Positions 15,420 to 18,959 of a stretch of 18,959 nucleotides of DNA are shown here, piece by piece. Positions within the stretch are counted from its first letter, which is position 1. Each line of letters opens with the position of its first letter. Below the pieces are notes generated by a model that saw nothing but the letters and a program-made list of their open reading frames with translations, was not told where the DNA came from and searched no databases. Both the position numbers and the translations under genes were made by a program. The stretch is from Bacteroidales bacterium (GTDB lineage Bacteria > Bacteroidota > Bacteroidia > Bacteroidales > UBA932). The stretch lies in assembly GCA_017538685.1 (NCBI GenBank), contig JAFYIK010000167.1, positions 1-18,959 of the forward strand. Direction: 5' to 3'.

Positions 15420-17240
15420 ATGAAACGTTTGTTTTATCTTGCTTTCGCGGCTCTTGCAGTTTTTGCCTGCAATCCCGAGCAGCCTGAAACCCCTGGCGGA
15501 AAGGATAAACCCAATCCGGACCCCACTCCCGATGTGACCGGCGGATATGATTCCATCTCCGTTACCCTGAAGGACGCCAACCTCAAGGCCGAATGGGCAG
15601 AAGGAGATATCCTCCAGGTCTATGCCGTGACCGCAGAAGGCGCCGACATTGAGGCCAAGTATGCCCTCGCAGAAGGCGCCGGCACCGCTACCGGCAAATT
15701 CGCACCCGCAGCCGGAGAGACCGCTCTCCCGAAGGGTGGAAAGGACTACTTCGCCGCTTATCCTTACGACGAAGACAGGACCTTCGCACAGCACAACACC
15801 TTCACCGTGGTCGTTCCTGCCGAGCAGACCGGAGCCAATCCGATCTTTGCCCACGCAGCCGACGCCGCAACGATGGAGATTTCCAGCTTTATGGGAGCTG
15901 TCAAGTTCACCCTCAACGGAAAAGCCGAGCTCAAAGGCTTCGCTCTCGAGGATGCGAACTCCAACAGCATCCTTTCAGGTAATGTGACCTTCAACGCCAA
16001 GACAGGCAAGGCCACATTCAAGAACAGCTCGGCAACCAAGCACGAGATCAGCTATATGCTGCCCGACAAGCTCGTTCTCAACGGCGCGTCCGATCCGTTC
16101 GTCATCGAAGTTCCTGCCGGAACTCTCGCAGACGGCGGCAAGATCACCCTGTTCGATATGAACGACAACGCAGCTGCAGTTCTCGAATTCCCTGCACAGA
16201 CTATCTCAGCAGGCGCTATCGCCGATCTCGGCGAACTCTCCTTCCAGGCAGTAAGCCAGACTGTGGACCTCAGCATTGCAGGCACCGCAAACTGCTACAT
16301 CATCCCTTCAACCGGCGTGTACAAGTTCAAGGCCGTCAAGGGTAACTCCAATGACGAAGTCGACGCTGCATCCGTGGAGGTGTTCTGGGAGACCCGCGAA
16401 GATACGGATGAAATCGAGGCAGGCACCATCATCAAGAGCGTCGCTCTCGAAGAAGGCTATGTGGTGGTGGAAACAGCCGATCCTTCAGTTCCCGGTAACG
16501 CCCTCATCGCAGCAAAGAATGCTGACGGCGATATCATCTGGAGCTGGCATCTCTGGCTGCCTGAAACCACTGTAGCCACCGTTCCCGATCCGGATATGAG
16601 CTTCTGGAAGACAGAAGTTATGGACCGTAACCTCGGTGCTATGGTTCCCGTGGACACCACCGCTACCGCTCTTGAGAAGACCTATGGTCTGTTCTATCAG
16701 TGGGGCCGTAAGGATCCGCTCGTAGGACCTTTCACTGTCGCAGGTACTGAGACCGTGGGCCTCGAGAAGAAGTCCTATGATCTCTCCTATTGGACCGCTC
16801 ACCCGAACGAGCTCACCGAGGGTGACGAGGGAACCAACAACTACCTCACCACCCCTGAAGACTACTGGGATGAGAACGGCGAAAAGACTATGTACGATCC
16901 CTGCCCTGTGGGCTACAGAGTGCCGGTCTACGACAACGAATACGCTATGTGGATCAAGCGTGACGACACCACCTGGAGCTTCAACCAGGAGAAGTTGTGG
17001 TTCTACTTCAAGGAGACTGAAATTGCATTCCCGCTCTGCGGTTATCTCTCCGCAAGCTCGAGCCCGAGCAAGCTCGGTATCCGCGCCCTCATCTGGTCTG
17101 CAACTCCGGGCCTCGGTGATGAGCACGATGTCCGTGGATCCGCAGGCTTCTTCGATCTGAGCCGCGACTCCGGCAAGTACTACTATCACAGCTACTTCCG
17201 CTATGCAGCAGGTAACATCCGCTGCGCCAAGGAGCATTAA
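15420..17240 (+). CDS. Surface-type lipoprotein with fimbrillin-like and FISUMP-like regions; candidate surface glycan-binding protein
   Basis: A 606-residue lipoprotein. The signal ends in VFAC (Cys17), followed by a Pro/Asp/Glu-rich linker to about residue 42, consistent with surface exposure. Residues about 43-280 resemble fimbrillin-like (Mfa/FimA-type) proteins, with WAEGDILQVYAV and GKDYFAAYPYDEDRTF. Residues about 290-606 carry marks of the FISUMP-type (Fibrobacter succinogenes major paralogous) domain: MDRNLGA from 401, YGLFYQWGRKDP from 422, YDPCPVGYRVP from 492, and a C-terminal IRCAKE. No catalytic motif is apparent. Coming after SusC, SusD and GH18 in the same unit, it takes the place usually filled by a surface glycan-binding protein, so chitin or chito-oligosaccharide binding is inferred. 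A structural or adhesive surface role is the alternative. The unit ends here at a strong terminator. Confidence 0.75.
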   Translation: MKRLFYLAFAALAVFACNPEQPETPGGKDKPNPDPTPDVTGGYDSISVTLKDANLKAEWAEGDILQVYAVTAEGADIEAKYALAEGAGTATGKFAPAAGETALPKGGKDYFAAYPYDEDRTFAQHNTFTVVVPAEQTGANPIFAHAADAATMEISSFMGAVKFTLNGKAELKGFALEDANSNSILSGNVTFNAKTGKATFKNSSATKHEISYMLPDKLVLNGASDPFVIEVPAGTLADGGKITLFDMNDNAAAVLEFPAQTISAGAIADLGELSFQAVSQTVDLSIAGTANCYIIPSTGVYKFKAVKGNSNDEVDAASVEVFWETREDTDEIEAGTIIKSVALEEGYVVVETADPSVPGNALIAAKNADGDIIWSWHLWLPETTVATVPDPDMSFWKTEVMDRNLGAMVPVDTTATALEKTYGLFYQWGRKDPLVGPFTVAGTETVGLEKKSYDLSYWTAHPNELTEGDEGTNNYLTTPEDYWDENGEKTMYDPCPVGYRVPVYDNEYAMWIKRDDTTWSFNQEKLWFYFKETEIAFPLCGYLSASSSPSKLGIRALIWSATPGLGDEHDVRGSAGFFDLSRDSGKYYYHSYFRYAAGNIRCAKEH

Positions 17241-17254
17241 TAGTTAATCCTTTC

Positions 17255-17285
17255 AAAGATGGGGGCTCCGTGCCCCCATCTTTTT
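17255..17285 (+). terminator. Strong intrinsic (rho-independent) terminator
   Basis: AAAGATGGGGG (17255-17265) pairs perfectly with CCCCCATCTTT (17273-17283) to give an 11-base-pair GC-rich stem with a seven-base loop (CTCCGTG, whose outer C and G could add a twelfth pair). A run of five T follows the GC core at 17281-17285. It stands 14 bases after the stop of the lipoprotein gene and ends the 2096-17240 unit. The next ATG is only 13 bases beyond it, so it may also limit read-through into the two downstream genes. Confidence 0.93.
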
Positions 17286-17298
17286 AAAAATCAAAAAT

Positions 17299-18198
17299 AT
17301 GAGATATCCCTCAATCGCAATTTGTTTTCTGTTTGTTTTTGGACTCAGTTCCTGCGTTTCCTGTTCAAAGAATGACAACGGCCCCGTGGCTCCGATCAAA
17401 AAGGAAGCCGTGGCCAATGAAGACGGCAGCTACGGAAGCGGCCCTGCAGGTGCGAAACGCTGGGCCAACCCGGAAGACGCTCCGAGGATGGGCAAGGTGA
17501 CCACCTACACACTTGACGGAGTGGAAGAACTCTCCGGCCTTTGCCTGAGCAAAGACAAAGACTTTATGTGGGGAGTGGGCGACCAGGGTTATCTCTACAA
17601 AATCCATTTCGACGGCACCTACGAAGCCGGCCTCGAAATAGGCGGTGACCTCGAGGGCCTTTGCATAGACCCCGAGACCGGACATCTCTATGTCTGCGGT
17701 GAACCCGACCGCATCTACATCATCAAGGCTCCGGATTACAACAAGCGCGAAAAAGTCTGCGAGGTAGCAGATGCCTCCGGTTATGACAACTCCGGACTCG
17801 AAGGCATAGCCTTCTACAAAGGCGAACTCTATGTCGGCTCACAGACTGGAGCCAACTACTGGAGATACTCCCTGGACGGCAAGAAACTCTCGAACAAGAC
17901 GAGCCTCCGCACCGTCTGCCCCACCATTTCAGAAGTGGGCGATATGTGCTACGACGCGGAAAGAGACCGTCTCTGGGTGATCGATTCGAACAGCAATTCG
18001 ACTCGCCCCGAGTATCTTCCCTTCACACTTTATATGTTCAGCGGCGACGCCTCCAAGGTGATCGCCAACTATGCACTTGAGTCGTTCACCAAGAACAACC
18101 CCGAAGTCTGTCTGGTGGACCACACTCACAACTGCATCTGGATAGCCGACGACTCTTCGAAGTCTATCCTTCACAAAGTTGAATTTTCGAATCTTTAA
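17299..18198 (+). CDS. SdiA-regulated/YjiK-like beta-propeller lipoprotein
   Basis: A 299-residue lipoprotein with signal ending in LSSC (Cys19). The mature part looks like a beta-propeller: similar blade segments recur as ELSGLCLSKDKDFMWGVGD (from residue 77), DLEGLCIDPETGHLYVCGE (from 117) and GLEGIAFYKGELYVGSQTG (from 166), then DMCYDAERDRLWVIDSNSN and VCLVDHTHNCIWIADDS. This repeat style matches SdiA-regulated/YjiK-type proteins, which are related in fold to esterase-like phytase domains. Its biochemical job is not known and no catalytic residues can be assigned. It starts 13 bases after the terminator with no recognisable promoter between, and lies six bases before a GH18 gene. A glycan-binding or phosphoester-related accessory role at the envelope is possible but unproven. 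Confidence 0.7.
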   Translation: MRYPSIAICFLFVFGLSSCVSCSKNDNGPVAPIKKEAVANEDGSYGSGPAGAKRWANPEDAPRMGKVTTYTLDGVEELSGLCLSKDKDFMWGVGDQGYLYKIHFDGTYEAGLEIGGDLEGLCIDPETGHLYVCGEPDRIYIIKAPDYNKREKVCEVADASGYDNSGLEGIAFYKGELYVGSQTGANYWRYSLDGKKLSNKTSLRTVCPTISEVGDMCYDAERDRLWVIDSNSNSTRPEYLPFTLYMFSGDASKVIANYALESFTKNNPEVCLVDHTHNCIWIADDSSKSILHKVEFSNL

Positions 18199-18204
18199 CA
18201 TATT

Positions 18205-18959
18205 ATGAAAAAGTTCATTCTGGGCGCAGCAGCACTCACGCTGATGCTGACCGCAGGTTGCGGACCGGAGCAGATCCAGCAGCCCCAGGAAGGCGGCAAA
18301 CAGGCCGTGGAAGAAAAGCCCGTGGAAGAAGACAGCACTGCGCGCGACGCACGTCTTGCGCGTCTTGGAATAACGCCCGTAAGGTGCGTCTACCTTACCG
18401 AGTACACTGAGAGTTCGCAGTGGCCCACCCTCGAGGACATCAAGTGCTTCACGCACGTCAACTACGGCCACGCGCGTTTCGTGGACAAGAAAAACGGCAC
18501 CGGACTCGAAGTAGCCAAACCTGAGAATCTGACTAAACTTGCCGCTTTCAAGAAAGATTATCCTGAGCTCAAGATTCTCCTGATGGTCGGAGGCTGGGGC
18601 TACAATGCCGACGGCTTCTCGGAGATGGCTAAGGACGATGCGAAGCGCAAAGCCTTCTGCGAGAACATCCTGAAGGTCTGCGAAGACTACGGCATAGACG
18701 GAGTGGATCTGGACTGGGAGTACCCGACCCACGCAGCGCACTCTACGCACAACGGAGAGGACTACTACAACGGTGCCGATCCTTCTGACACGAAGAACTT
18801 TACGACTCTCGTAAAAGAACTCCGCGAGACCCTTGGCGAGAACAGGCTTATCACCTACGCCGCATCGTCAAGCGGAGATTATATGGACCACAAAGCAGCG
18901 CTGGACTACGTGGACTACATCAACGTGATGACCTACTCGATGGGTGATCCGCCCTACCA
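18205..18959 (+). CDS. Second GH18 chitinase-like lipoprotein, cut by window end
   Basis: The first 251 codons are visible; the stop is outside the window. The signal MKKFILGAAALTLMLTAGC has a lipobox ending at Cys19. A Gln/Pro/Glu-rich linker follows, with no PGTD repeat. The catalytic domain begins around residue 55 and includes KILLMVGGWG and the active-site motif DGVDLDWEYP (residues 165-173, proton donor E172). A Tyr- and His-containing insertion follows the motif, then ITYAASSSGDYM and YINVMTYSMGDPP. It is clearly homologous along its length to the GH18 at 14138 (same LTEYT start region, same order of motifs), so the locus carries two diverged copies. Its different linker and post-motif loop suggest a different cutting preference, for example chain length or acetylation, which is inference. 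Confidence 0.92.
   Translation, partial: MKKFILGAAALTLMLTAGCGPEQIQQPQEGGKQAVEEKPVEEDSTARDARLARLGITPVRCVYLTEYTESSQWPTLEDIKCFTHVNYGHARFVDKKNGTGLEVAKPENLTKLAAFKKDYPELKILLMVGGWGYNADGFSEMAKDDAKRKAFCENILKVCEDYGIDGVDLDWEYPTHAAHSTHNGEDYYNGADPSDTKNFTTLVKELRETLGENRLITYAASSSGDYMDHKAALDYVDYINVMTYSMGDPPY

Overview
The window is 18,959 bases of fairly GC-rich DNA with every convincing gene on the + strand. It comes from a member of the Bacteroidota, most likely Bacteroidales. The signs are a SusC/SusD pair, many type II lipoprotein signals, a fimbrillin-like/FISUMP-type lipoprotein, a XylR-like regulator, a candidate Bacteroides-type -7 box (TAnnTTTG) and no obvious Shine-Dalgarno sites. The base composition is richer in GC than typical Bacteroides. 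A Rikenellaceae- or 'Cryptobacteroides'-like lineage is possible, but the genus cannot be fixed from this sequence.

The window is a polysaccharide utilization locus (PUL) aimed at an amino-sugar polymer, chitin- or chitosan-like. Region by region: (1) 1-2024, the 3' part of a histidine-type (acid) phosphatase, overlapping by 4 bases a XylR-like AraC-family regulator. (2) 2063-17285, one apparent transcription unit: candidate promoter, ROK sugar kinase, a GH2 exo-glucosaminidase-like domain fused in frame to a complete alkaline phosphatase, a GH20 beta-hexosaminidase, SusC, SusD, a GH18 chitinase-like lipoprotein with a PGTD-repeat linker, a large surface-type lipoprotein, then a strong intrinsic terminator. 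(3) 17299-18959, a second short run: an SdiA-regulated/YjiK-like beta-propeller lipoprotein and a second GH18 paralogue cut off by the window end. No gene-free stretch reaches 300 bases, and I see no RNA gene, mobile element or CRISPR array.

Proposed working model (inference): the GH18 lipoproteins cut polymer at the cell surface; the lipoprotein at 15420 and SusD hold glycan; SusC imports oligosaccharides. In the periplasm GH20 trims GlcNAc and the GH2 domain trims glucosamine (or a related residue), while the fused alkaline phosphatase removes phosphate. The ROK kinase then phosphorylates the sugar in the cytoplasm, and the XylR-like protein senses a sugar and controls the operon.

Two things stand out. 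First is the GH2-alkaline phosphatase fusion, in a locus that also starts with a histidine phosphatase, which points to a phosphorylated glycan. Second is the near-total absence of the palindrome CATG (one copy found by eye in 19 kb), apparently kept out by synonymous codon choice before Met codons.
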